A stretch of 16,338 bases of DNA from DAOUTY01 sp964453665 (GTDB taxonomy: Bacteria > Chloroflexota > Dehalococcoidia > SZUA-161). The DNA is taken from contig CAYVQT010000064.1 in NCBI GenBank assembly GCA_964453665.1, positions 1 through 16,338 on the forward strand, given 5' to 3'. Below the pieces are notes generated by a model. The model was given only the letters and a program-made list of their open reading frames with translations, had not been told where the DNA came from and did not search any database. Below are positions 1-6,260 of the stretch, one piece after another. Positions within the stretch are counted from its first letter, which is position 1. Every line of letters begins with the position of its first letter. The translations under genes and the position numbers were made by a program.

Positions 1-658
1 GGGCTTCGACTTTGGCCTCATCGAAGATTCCGATGGCCTGGTCGGAGTTGAAGTCGTAGAGAATCTGCTGGTTCATATCCTCGGTATGAGGCAGCAGGTT
101 GGTAACTATGATGAAGCTTACGCCGTGCTGACTGGCCAGGTCGACAAGCTGCGGCAGTTCATCGATGTTTCTTTTCATAGCGACAAATTCAAATCCGATA
201 CGCGGAGTCCGGCTGTTGCTTTTCTTCTTTGACGTGTTCAACCGCTCTATGTTTGTGATTACCTGGTCAAAACTGGCATCTCTCCTGATTTCATTGAAAG
301 TTGAGGACGTAGCGCCGTCGATGGAAACTACGAGGTCGTCCAGTCCAGAGGATACCAGATGCCCGGCTATTTCATCATCGATGAGGGTTGCGTTCGTGGT
401 GAGACTGAAGGTGCCGTCCGGTGGAAGATGTTCCTTACCCAGACGTATCATCTCGATGATGTTCTCATTGAGAAGGGGCTCACCGATGCCTATGATGTTG
501 ACGGATTCGATTTCGCGAAATGTGGGTATTAAGGCTCTGTAGGTTTCCATGGTCATATCGCCGCTGTCTTCTTTCCAGACCTTCCTCATGCACATGATGC
601 AGTTGAGGTTGCACCTTGTAGTAACCTCAATATTCAGCTTCCTCGGCTTGTCATCCAT
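1..658 (-). CDS. Radical SAM protein, tungsten-oxidoreductase maturase-like (partial, C-terminus off the left edge)
   Basis: An open frame runs without a stop from ATG at 658 to the window edge, giving 219 codons and no C-terminus. Near the N-terminus is the radical SAM cluster motif CNLNCIMC (C16, C20, C23), followed by W28 and a GIGEP segment near residues 57-61 in the place of the family's GGEP. No other cysteine occurs in the visible part, so an N-terminal ferredoxin insert as in glycyl radical activases is absent. The stretch after the cluster (MCMRKVW...GDM), FVAMKRNIDELP and TNLLPHTEDM resemble, from memory, radical SAM/SPASM maturases found beside tungsten aldehyde ferredoxin oxidoreductases. 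If so, it modifies or installs the tungstopterin cofactor, and a C-terminal SPASM cluster should lie outside the window. GGAG 10 nt before the ATG supports this start. Radical SAM membership is near certain; the subfamily is a judgement, with another SPASM maturase the alternative. Confidence 0.8.
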   Translation of the reverse strand, partial: MDDKPRKLNIEVTTRCNLNCIMCMRKVWKEDSGDMTMETYRALIPTFREIESVNIIGIGEPLLNENIIEMIRLGKEHLPPDGTFSLTTNATLIDDEIAGHLVSSGLDDLVVSIDGATSSTFNEIRRDASFDQVITNIERLNTSKKKSNSRTPRIGFEFVAMKRNIDELPQLVDLASQHGVSFIIVTNLLPHTEDMNQQILYDFNSDQAIGIFDEAKVEA

Positions 659-718
659 AATTCGAATGCTCCGATCATCAAGTAAATAGCGAATAAATCA
701 GACTTACTTTGTGCTTCA

Positions 719-747
719 ATTGTAGCATCATTTCAGGTTTGACTCAA
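719..747 (-). promoter_or_regulatory. Sigma70-type extended -10 promoter of the radical SAM gene
   Basis: On the minus strand, TTGAGT (747-742) is followed by a 17-nt spacer and TACAAT (724-719), with TGC just before the -10 box (extended -10). Transcription would begin near 712 and leave about 54 nt of leader before the ATG at 658. It lies downstream of the terminator hairpin at 775-810, so the radical SAM gene is probably independent of the upstream acyl-CoA dehydrogenase gene. Confidence 0.6.
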
Positions 748-774
748 CGAGATGAGGCGGTATTGAATGCGAAA

Positions 775-810
775 ACATGAAGCTCGCTTGCACACAAGCG
801 AGCTTCATGT
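775..810 (-). terminator. Strong hairpin terminator after the acyl-CoA dehydrogenase gene
   Basis: Two perfect 16-nt arms (775-790 and 795-810; core AAGCTCGCTTG / CAAGCGAGCTT) flank a 4-nt loop. Read on the minus strand the stem is followed by TTTT, the form expected of an intrinsic terminator. It begins 32 nt after the stop codon of the acyl-CoA dehydrogenase gene (843-2093). The plus-strand side has no T run, so it appears to act in one direction. Confidence 0.75.
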
Positions 811-842
811 CTAACTCGTTTCATATGTTGTATGAAGCTAGC

Positions 843-2093
843 TTAAAGTCTCCTGCGCACCAGGTACGAGGCGAGGAACTTCCTGTCTACATTAGGTGTG
901 CGGTACAACTGGAATATCAACGAATCGCGGAACATTAGCTCCAGTGGCCAGCCCTCTTCACGCTCAATACCGCGGGAGCCGAGGAACTCGATTGCCTTCA
1001 TGCATGAATCGATAGCGGTTGGGAAACAATGGCGGGCAGCGAGGACGCCCCACTTGCCCTGCTTGGCCTCATCATCATTGGTGTCCCAGAGTTTGCAGGC
1101 TTTGGTGCACAGGGCGCGACCTGCCTCGGCGGCGACCCACATATCAGCTATGGGAAAATGGATGCCCTGGTACTCTATGAGCGGGTGCTCCCAGCGTATG
1201 TTGGTCTTGGTATACTCCACCGCGATTTCGATGGCGGCCTCGGCTACTCCAACCGCCTGGAATGCCTGATTGGCCATGTGCTTATTCATCCCGTCGACCA
1301 GTGCATGGATACCTTTACCTTCAGGAGCCGCCAGGTATTTCTTATGGATCTTGCAGTCCTTGAAAATGACCTCATAGCGAGCGCAGCCCCACCTCGCTCC
1401 CATTAGGTCACCCTCACGTCCACGTGTGATTCCAGGAGCGTCGTCGTTAAGGATGAACATTGAGAGACCGCTGGTGCGCTTGGTAGGGTCGGTCTTCATC
1501 AGAACAAGATGCCACTGAAGTCCGACGGGCCCCGGGGTAGTCATAGTCATAAACCATTTTGGCCCGTTGAGGACGTAGTAATCGCCTTCGAGGGTGGCAG
1601 TGCCGCGCATTCCGCCCATGTCTACACCTGACTCAGGGTCAGTGGCCATTGCAGTGCAGAAACCGCCATCGAGCGTCCGCTTAAAATATTCTTTCTTAAC
1701 GTCCACATCAGGAGTCCAGTGCTCGAGAACGTGCACCCAGGGCTCGCCGTAGGCAAAGGCGTCATCGAGCCTGGGAGTGTAAGCCATTTTGGTTATCTCA
1801 GCCGAAAGCAGGCTGCAGTCTAAAAGATTCCAACCTGGCCCTCCCCATTCCTTGGGGATAGTCCTTCCATAGAAACCGGCGTTTATGATCGATTTCATCA
1901 GGCCATAGTAGACCTCCGACATCTCAGTCATCGCTAATGAACCGCCCAGGCGGTCCAGTCCCCGGCGGTTAGGTAGCCACCACTCCTCGATTATGTCCCG
2001 TGCCTTTTCCAGATACTTGTACATCTCGGGAGTCCACTCTTCGGGATGGTCATACGGGTCATAAGTATTGATCTTGAATAAGTCCTTCTCCAT
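843..2093 (-). CDS. Acyl-CoA dehydrogenase family protein lacking both usual catalytic glutamates
   Basis: The 416-residue protein has the acyl-CoA dehydrogenase fold in order: N-terminal helical domain, an FAD/substrate segment AMATDPESGVDMGGMRGTA (148-166), a beta domain with NGPKWFMT (176-183), and a C-terminal helical domain with FLGSRGIERE (370-379). Family members oxidise an acyl-CoA to the 2-enoyl-CoA using FAD, passing electrons to electron-transfer flavoprotein. The catalytic Glu can sit in either of two places. The helix site (LDxER) here has His272, and the C-terminal site (YEGT) reads YRTPNVDR. It may therefore use another base, be a non-catalytic partner, or carry out a different flavin reaction. 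The GSD motif is also altered (SGVD). AAGGAGG 9 nt before ATG 2093 fixes the start. It stands alone, divergent from the glycyl radical enzyme gene. Family assignment is secure; substrate unknown. Confidence 0.88.
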   Translation of the reverse strand: MEKDLFKINTYDPYDHPEEWTPEMYKYLEKARDIIEEWWLPNRRGLDRLGGSLAMTEMSEVYYGLMKSIINAGFYGRTIPKEWGGPGWNLLDCSLLSAEITKMAYTPRLDDAFAYGEPWVHVLEHWTPDVDVKKEYFKRTLDGGFCTAMATDPESGVDMGGMRGTATLEGDYYVLNGPKWFMTMTTPGPVGLQWHLVLMKTDPTKRTSGLSMFILNDDAPGITRGREGDLMGARWGCARYEVIFKDCKIHKKYLAAPEGKGIHALVDGMNKHMANQAFQAVGVAEAAIEIAVEYTKTNIRWEHPLIEYQGIHFPIADMWVAAEAGRALCTKACKLWDTNDDEAKQGKWGVLAARHCFPTAIDSCMKAIEFLGSRGIEREEGWPLELMFRDSLIFQLYRTPNVDRKFLASYLVRRRL

Positions 2094-2311
2094 GTAGTTA
2101 TGCCTCCTTAGCGCACCTTCAGGTTTATTTCACCGGAGTGCCGATGATTCTTGAGCCATCTTTCCCGAGGATTCAATCCCTGTTGTTACTATACAAGCCG
2201 ATAAGGCCAAACCCGTAAAATTGTGAAATCAATCGAAAAAGACGACTATTTAGTTTACTGGTTTTAAGCCTTTGGTGTCAAGCTCAATCGGATGGTTCAA
2301 ATATGATTCGT

Positions 2312-2332
2312 AGCGTTTGTCCTGCAAACGCT
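2312..2332. repeat. Inverted repeat AGCGTTTG-N5-CAAACGCT upstream of the glycyl radical enzyme promoter
   Basis: Perfect 8-nt arms (2312-2319 and 2325-2332) around a 5-nt loop lie 54 bp upstream of the -35 box of the glycyl radical enzyme promoter, inside the divergent intergenic region. Neither strand follows it with a T run, so a terminator is unlikely. A regulator operator or a REP-type element are both possible. Confidence 0.45.
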
Positions 2333-2386
2333 TCCTTTATGGACTGCTAATCCTTTGGAAATCGTTCCTGTGTTAGTGTACGATTG

Positions 2387-2415
2387 TTGACTTAAGAATA
2401 CTGGATTGATACAAT
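2387..2415 (+). promoter_or_regulatory. Sigma70-type extended -10 promoter of the glycyl radical enzyme gene
   Basis: TTGACT (2387-2392), a 17-nt spacer and TACAAT (2410-2415) with TGA immediately upstream form a near-consensus extended -10 promoter. Transcription would start near 2422 and leave a leader of about 135 nt before ATG 2558. Its architecture (TTGAnT, 17 nt, TGnTACAAT) is the same as that of the radical SAM promoter at 719-747. Confidence 0.65.
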
Positions 2416-2557
2416 TTTATATATAGTGGAAGTAATCACGTATATAAGTTGCGTACGTTTGAAGTGAGATAAAAGTCGCAGACAATCGCGGCCGTAGCGT
2501 ATAGAATTAGGCACAATTATAAAGTGAGAGTTACTCGATAATAAAGGGAGGCTTGTG

Positions 2558-5020
2558 ATGGTTGACTTAGCGGAGAACATCCAGGAAAAGCGTCTGACTC
2601 AGATAATAGCTGACAAGGTGCGATACAGAACGATGATGGGCCAGCGGACGGGCCGTGTTGAGGAGCAGGAGAAGCTGGGTAAGATAAGCGAGATCAGACC
2701 GACGCTGAGGCTTGATCCCGAGCGGGCGCGGCATGTAACGCAAATATATAAAGCGACAGAGGGCGAACCAATCGCTATCAGAAGGGCCAAGGCGATAGCG
2801 CATCACCTGGATAACATGACTATATACATTAATGATTACGACCGGATTGCGGGCAATTCTTCGAGGTCTCCCGATCATGTAATAAGCTATCCTGAGCTGT
2901 ACTCACGCTGGGTGGATAAGGCCATTGATATGGGCTACAAGGACATGCTTAGCGATGAAGAGCGGGATGAAATGCATGAGATTTTGAAGTACTGGTTTAA
3001 CAAGTCGGTCCAGGGTGCTGAGCGGCAGTATCTGGCCGAGGAGGATAAACCATACTGGTCATACATGAACCAGGGCGTATTTGTCTGGGTTCACGGGGCT
3101 CACTCTGGCCAGGTGCCGAATTACGAGAAAGTATTCAAGGTAGGGTTGAAGGGAATACTGAAGGAGGCGCAGGACAAGCTCGCGGAGATAACCCGGGACA
3201 AGGACCTGATACGCGATGACCCACAGGCATTTTTAAAGAAGAAGGCATTCCTGGAGGCTGTAATCATAAGCATAGAGGCGGCGATCAGGTGGGCGCACAG
3301 GTATGCTGAGCTTGCCAGGGGCATGGCGGAGGCAGAGACGGATGGGAAAAGGAAGAAAGAGCTGGGGCTGATAGCTGAGAGCTGTTCCTGGGTGCCTGAG
3401 AATCCGCCGCGGTCGTTCCACGAAGTGCTGCAGGCGTGGTTCCTGCTGTTCCTCCTGGTAAGGGTGCTGGACATCCAGACGAGCGGCATTGGTGACAGGG
3501 TGGACTACCTTTGGTATCCGTTCTATAAGAAGGACAAGGAGGAAGGGAAGATAACCCCGGAGGAAGCGCAGGAGCTTATGGAGTACATCTGGCTGAAGTT
3601 CACCGAGCTGGCTGACTTCAATGCTCCCATAATGGGGAGCGGAGCCCACACTACGCCGAGGTATATAACCATTGGCGGCCAGGACCGTATGGGACGGGAC
3701 GCGACCAACGAGTTGACGTATATCATCATGGACAGTGTAAAGGCTCTGGGTTTAGTGGAGCCAATGATGGTAGTCAGGCTACATAAGAACACTCCGGACG
3801 AATTTCTATATCGGTTCACGGATATCATGAGGGAGGATGCGGGGCACTATGGCATCTTCAACGATGAGTTCATGGTACCGTGGCTGGTGAGCAAGGGGTT
3901 GCCCGTTGAGGACGCGAGGAACTGGTGTGTAGAGGGATGCATGAGGTGGGCGGTAGTGGGCAAGCCCATGGGGCACAGGGGGATAGCCGGTGTAGGGTTT
4001 GCTCTGCCCAAGTGCCTGGAGTACGCCTTAAACCAGGGCAGGGATTATAAATTCTTCGACGGGAAGCAGATAGGGCCTGAGACCCCTGACCCTTTGACCT
4101 TCACCTCGATTGAGGATGTTATACAGGCTTACCTGGAGCAGACGAAGTTCTTCACCGAGAAGATAGTGACATTCAGCAACATAACGGATGCTGTTGAAGA
4201 TATCTGGCTGCCGCAGCCGTTTAACTCGGCGTTGCTGGATGGTTGCATCGAGAATGCTATGGGTGTGAGGGATCTTCACTACTGGCATAAGACGAACATG
4301 CAGCCAGTAGGGCAGACGACGGTGGTTAATGCGCTGGTGGCGATGAAGAAGCTTATCTTTGAGGATAAGACAGTCACTATGGCGGAGCTGTTGCAGGCGC
4401 TCAAGGACAACTGGGAGGGACATGAAGAGCTGAGGCAGAAGTTCCTTGATGCGCCCAAGTTTGGCAACGACGATGACTACGTAGACCTTTTCGCCAGGGA
4501 TGTGCATATAAAGACATGCCAGACGATACACAAGTTCAAGACGATATTCGGTTTCAATGTGCAGTCTGACGGAAGCGGCAGCGCGAGCTACTTCAGCTTC
4601 AGCGGGTTGACGGGAGCTACCCCTGATGGCAGGAGAGACCGTGAGGTATTCTCGGACGGAACTGTATCTCCTGCTCCGGGCACGGATAAGAAGGGGCCGA
4701 CGGCGGTATTGAAATCTGTGGCCAAGATAGATCCGCAGCTGACGTTCAACCATCTGTTCAATCAGAGGTGGGTACCGGACTTCCTGGAGGGAGACAACAG
4801 GGCCAAGTTCGTGGCATACCTGAGGACATTTGTGAACCTGGGCATACACCATGTACAGGGGAACGTGATAGATGATGCGGTATTGAGGGAGGCACAGGTA
4901 CATCCTGAGAACTATGAGAGTCTGGTGGTGAGGGTTGCAGGGTTCAGCGCCTATTTCACGGATATGCACAAGGAGGTGCAGGACCAGATTATCGCCAGGA
5001 CAAAGCAGAGGCTATCGTAA
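2558..5020 (+). CDS. Glycyl radical enzyme of the PFL/dehydratase-like superfamily, unassigned subfamily
   Basis: This 820-residue protein has both halves of a glycyl radical enzyme: the PFL-like barrel and a C-terminal glycine radical domain with VRVAGFSAYF, placing the radical on Gly795. Ungapped alignment of ARNWCVEGCM with the ARDY..GCVE region I recall from B12-independent diol dehydratases puts the thiyl Cys at Cys461. Two residues later those enzymes, choline lyase and the arylacetate decarboxylases carry a catalytic Glu; here it is Arg463 (GCMRW). A Glu (459) and another Cys (457) precede Cys461. Other landmarks are GDRVDYLWYPFYKKD, ITIGGQDRMGRDATNEL, APKFGNDDDYVD and TPDGRRD. ATG 2558 is chosen because AGGGAGG lies 6 nt upstream; GTG 2555 would leave only 3 nt. 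No activating enzyme is in the window, and Arg codon AGG is used far more than in its neighbour. The reaction (C-C lyase, decarboxylase, dehydratase or fumarate addition) cannot be told from sequence. Confidence 0.93.
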   Translation: MVDLAENIQEKRLTQIIADKVRYRTMMGQRTGRVEEQEKLGKISEIRPTLRLDPERARHVTQIYKATEGEPIAIRRAKAIAHHLDNMTIYINDYDRIAGNSSRSPDHVISYPELYSRWVDKAIDMGYKDMLSDEERDEMHEILKYWFNKSVQGAERQYLAEEDKPYWSYMNQGVFVWVHGAHSGQVPNYEKVFKVGLKGILKEAQDKLAEITRDKDLIRDDPQAFLKKKAFLEAVIISIEAAIRWAHRYAELARGMAEAETDGKRKKELGLIAESCSWVPENPPRSFHEVLQAWFLLFLLVRVLDIQTSGIGDRVDYLWYPFYKKDKEEGKITPEEAQELMEYIWLKFTELADFNAPIMGSGAHTTPRYITIGGQDRMGRDATNELTYIIMDSVKALGLVEPMMVVRLHKNTPDEFLYRFTDIMREDAGHYGIFNDEFMVPWLVSKGLPVEDARNWCVEGCMRWAVVGKPMGHRGIAGVGFALPKCLEYALNQGRDYKFFDGKQIGPETPDPLTFTSIEDVIQAYLEQTKFFTEKIVTFSNITDAVEDIWLPQPFNSALLDGCIENAMGVRDLHYWHKTNMQPVGQTTVVNALVAMKKLIFEDKTVTMAELLQALKDNWEGHEELRQKFLDAPKFGNDDDYVDLFARDVHIKTCQTIHKFKTIFGFNVQSDGSGSASYFSFSGLTGATPDGRRDREVFSDGTVSPAPGTDKKGPTAVLKSVAKIDPQLTFNHLFNQRWVPDFLEGDNRAKFVAYLRTFVNLGIHHVQGNVIDDAVLREAQVHPENYESLVVRVAGFSAYFTDMHKEVQDQIIARTKQRLS

Positions 5021-5033
5021 GTTTGCGTTTTGG

Positions 5034-5053
5034 ATTCCTGCTTCCGCGGGAAT
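5034..5053. repeat. Small palindromic repeat ATTCCTGC-N4-GCGGGAAT
   Basis: Two 8-nt arms (5034-5041, 5046-5053) pair apart from one G-T wobble, beginning 13 nt after the glycyl radical enzyme stop codon. The wording (GGATTCCTGC...GGGAATGAC) matches a short palindrome I recall as dispersed in many environmental bacterial genomes. It may belong to the transcript end but lacks a following T run. Confidence 0.5.
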
Positions 5054-5074
5054 GACACGAAGAATATAATTGTT

Positions 5075-5112
5075 AAAGGGTAGGTTGGCCGACGTCGGCC
5101 AACCTACCCTTT
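5075..5112 (+). terminator. Perfect 38-bp palindrome, probable terminator of the glycyl radical enzyme gene
   Basis: Arms of 19 nt (5075-5093 and 5094-5112) match perfectly with no spacer; the centre is GGCCGACGTCGGCC. On the plus strand the stem ends in TTTT (5110-5113), so it can serve as an intrinsic terminator 54 nt after the stop codon at 5020. The symmetry also gives TTT on the minus strand, so weak two-way termination between the convergent transcripts is possible. A REP-like mobile palindrome used as a terminator is an equally fitting description. Confidence 0.65.
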
Positions 5113-5138
5113 TCATTGTCTCTGCGGTGCACGTAAGT

Positions 5139-5159
5139 GGGGCTTGGTTACCAAGCCCC
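5139..5159. repeat. Palindrome GGGGCTTGGT-T-ACCAAGCCCC
   Basis: Perfect 10-nt arms surround a single central T. The shape and the trailing TAC (CCCCTAC) are like those of the element at 5294-5321, suggesting both belong to a class of dispersed GC-rich palindromes rather than to a specific gene. Confidence 0.6.
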
Positions 5160-5199
5160 TACATGTAAGAAACACGTTTAACAAAAAATGTGGCTCGCA

Positions 5200-5293
5200 T
5201 CACCGTTCGCCCTGAGCCTGTAGAAAGGAACCCTTCGATAAACTCAGTGAATGCTCCTCGAGGGAAGTTCGTGGTTCGACAAGCCCGTCGTGC
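5200..5293. repeat. Degenerate REP-like repeat block (GTTCGCCCTGAGCCTG type)
   Basis: The segment opens with CACCGTTCGCCCTGAGCCTG, which I recognise as the head of a repeat (GTTCGCCCTGAGC..GTCGAAGG) widespread in Chloroflexota and some other environmental genomes. Decayed versions follow: CCCTTCGATAAACTCAGTGAA, then GGTTCGACAAGCCCG. Internal symmetry is imperfect and no reading frame is present. The assignment rests on remembered sequence, not on a search. Confidence 0.45.
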
Positions 5294-5321
5294 GTAGGGG
5301 CGTTTCGCGAAACGCCCCTAC
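5294..5321. repeat. Perfect 28-bp palindrome (core GGGGCGTTTCGCGAAACGCC)
   Basis: Fourteen-nt arms meet without a spacer, starting GTAGGGGCG and ending CGCCCCTAC. Complementarity stops exactly at 5294/5321. This is the third GC-rich palindrome in under 250 bp and has the compact form of a dispersed repetitive element. No T run follows on either strand. Confidence 0.65.
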
Positions 5322-5394
5322 CGGTGAAACATCTGGCTCCCCAATACCTGCTTTAGCAGGAAAACGATCCGTTTATCGTGGGGAAATCTAAGGA

Positions 5395-5425
5395 TTGGTG
5401 GGTTACGTTATCACTTCACCAACCC
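5395..5425 (-). terminator. Weak hairpin after the large minus-strand operon
   Basis: TTGGTG (5395-5400) pairs with CACCAA (5417-5422), and an alternative GGGTT/AACCC pairing (5400-5404 with 5421-5425) overlaps it. It lies just over 20 nt beyond the stop codon of the enoyl-CoA hydratase gene read on the minus strand. Only scattered T residues follow (TCCTTAGATTT), so termination by this hairpin is uncertain. Two further small hairpins, CCTGC-TTTA-GCAGG (5347-5360) and CGAT-N6-ATCG (5365-5378), stand beside it. Confidence 0.3.
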
Positions 5426-5445
5426 TAACGTTCCTGCTTTTTATG

Positions 5446-6225
5446 CTATTTCCCCTTCCAGACGGCCTTGCGTCCTTCCATGAAGGCCCTGGGGCCTTCC
5501 TTGGCGTCCTCGGTGTCGAAGATAATCCATGACTGCAGGCGCTCTATTGAGTAGGCGGCGTCGAGAGCCAGCCCTCTGATGACGGATTCCTTGATTGCCT
5601 GGACAGCGAGGGGGCCGTTTGAGCAGAGTTTCTCGGCGTAGGCCATAGCAGTAGGCATGAGTTCCTCTATGGGAACAACCTTATTAATAAGGCCGATCTC
5701 ATAGGCCTCCTGGGCGGTGACCTGGTTGGCAGTGAGCAGCATCTCCATAGCGCGTGCATATGGTATCTGGCGTGGAAGTCTGACAGTAGTACCGCCGCCG
5801 GGAAAGAGGGCCCATGTGGGCTCCATTACGGCGAAGACGGCTTTTTCGGAGGCGACCCTGATGTCAGTGCCCAGGAGCATCTCCAGACCACCGCCGAAGC
5901 AGAAACCGTTGACAGCGGCAATGATGGGCTTCCAGAGGTCGAAGCCGCGGAGAACGGCGTTGAGGGGTCTGGTATCTGACTGTAGGTCTCTGAGGTCGGC
6001 CTCGGTGATTTTAGGAAGGAAGGTTTTGAGATCACCGCCTACGGAAAATGCTGTCTTGCCTGCGCCGGTGATGATAGCTGCCCATATATCTCGGTCGTCT
6101 CTGATATCCATCCAGGCATCGGAAAGCTGTTCCATCATCTCGTCGTCCATGGCGTTAAGCGCATCGCGGCGGTTCATGGTGACGATAGCTATGTGCTCTT
6201 TCTTTTCATAGATGACTGCTGGCAT
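5446..6225 (-). CDS. Enoyl-CoA hydratase (crotonase family)
   Basis: The 259-residue length is standard for crotonase-fold hydratases. The oxyanion-hole region SVGGDL (61-66) and AAVNGFCFGGGLE (103-115) are present. Both acid/base glutamates are kept: Glu115 (rat mitochondrial Glu144) and Glu135 (rat Glu164), 20 residues apart as in the family. Syn-hydration of a 2-enoyl-CoA to the 3-hydroxyacyl-CoA in the cytoplasm is therefore the expected reaction. The second site reads MEPTWALFPGGG rather than the usual PEIxLGxxPGxGG, so an unusual acyl group or a related lyase reaction is possible. GAAGGAG precedes ATG 6225. It is the last gene of the transcription unit, 35 nt after the DUF35 gene. No neighbouring dehydrogenase is fused, unlike FadB-type proteins. 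Confidence 0.9.
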   Translation of the reverse strand: MPAVIYEKKEHIAIVTMNRRDALNAMDDEMMEQLSDAWMDIRDDRDIWAAIITGAGKTAFSVGGDLKTFLPKITEADLRDLQSDTRPLNAVLRGFDLWKPIIAAVNGFCFGGGLEMLLGTDIRVASEKAVFAVMEPTWALFPGGGTTVRLPRQIPYARAMEMLLTANQVTAQEAYEIGLINKVVPIEELMPTAMAYAEKLCSNGPLAVQAIKESVIRGLALDAAYSIERLQSWIIFDTEDAKEGPRAFMEGRKAVWKGK

Positions 6226-6260
6226 TTTTTCTCCTTCTCTAGATTTTACTCACCGTTAAT

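Larger units (their letters stand above)
2094..2557. other. Divergent intergenic region between the acyl-CoA dehydrogenase and glycyl radical enzyme genes
   Basis: These 464 bases are AT-rich and show no credible coding frame. They hold the plus-strand promoter at 2387-2415, the ribosome binding site AGGGAGG at 2545-2551, and a 21-bp hairpin/palindrome at 2312-2332. For the minus-strand acyl-CoA dehydrogenase gene I see only a weak TATAGT box (2193-2188) without a convincing -35 partner. Confidence 0.7.

Noticed and set aside
165..542. 125-codon plus-strand frame at the left end
   Set aside because: It lies antisense to the radical SAM gene, whose motifs are unmistakable, and its own translation shows no domain.
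1..658. The radical SAM protein as the activase of the glycyl radical enzyme
   Set aside because: Activases usually carry additional ferredoxin-type cysteines after the CxxxCxxC motif; the visible 219 residues have only the three cluster cysteines. The sequence also reads more like an oxidoreductase maturase.
2188..2193. TATAGT as the -10 box of the acyl-CoA dehydrogenase gene
   Set aside because: No -35 hexamer of reasonable match sits 16-19 nt away, so I do not call a promoter there.
4028..4969. 313-codon open frame on the minus strand inside the glycyl radical enzyme gene
   Set aside because: Its translation has no recognisable motif, is rich in Arg, His and Leu as antisense frames often are, and it lies wholly opposite a clear enzyme gene. 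It is explained by codon bias of the real gene.
5034..5425. Possible CRISPR array in the palindrome-rich region
   Set aside because: The palindromes differ from each other in sequence and length and have no regular spacing, so there is no repeat-spacer structure.
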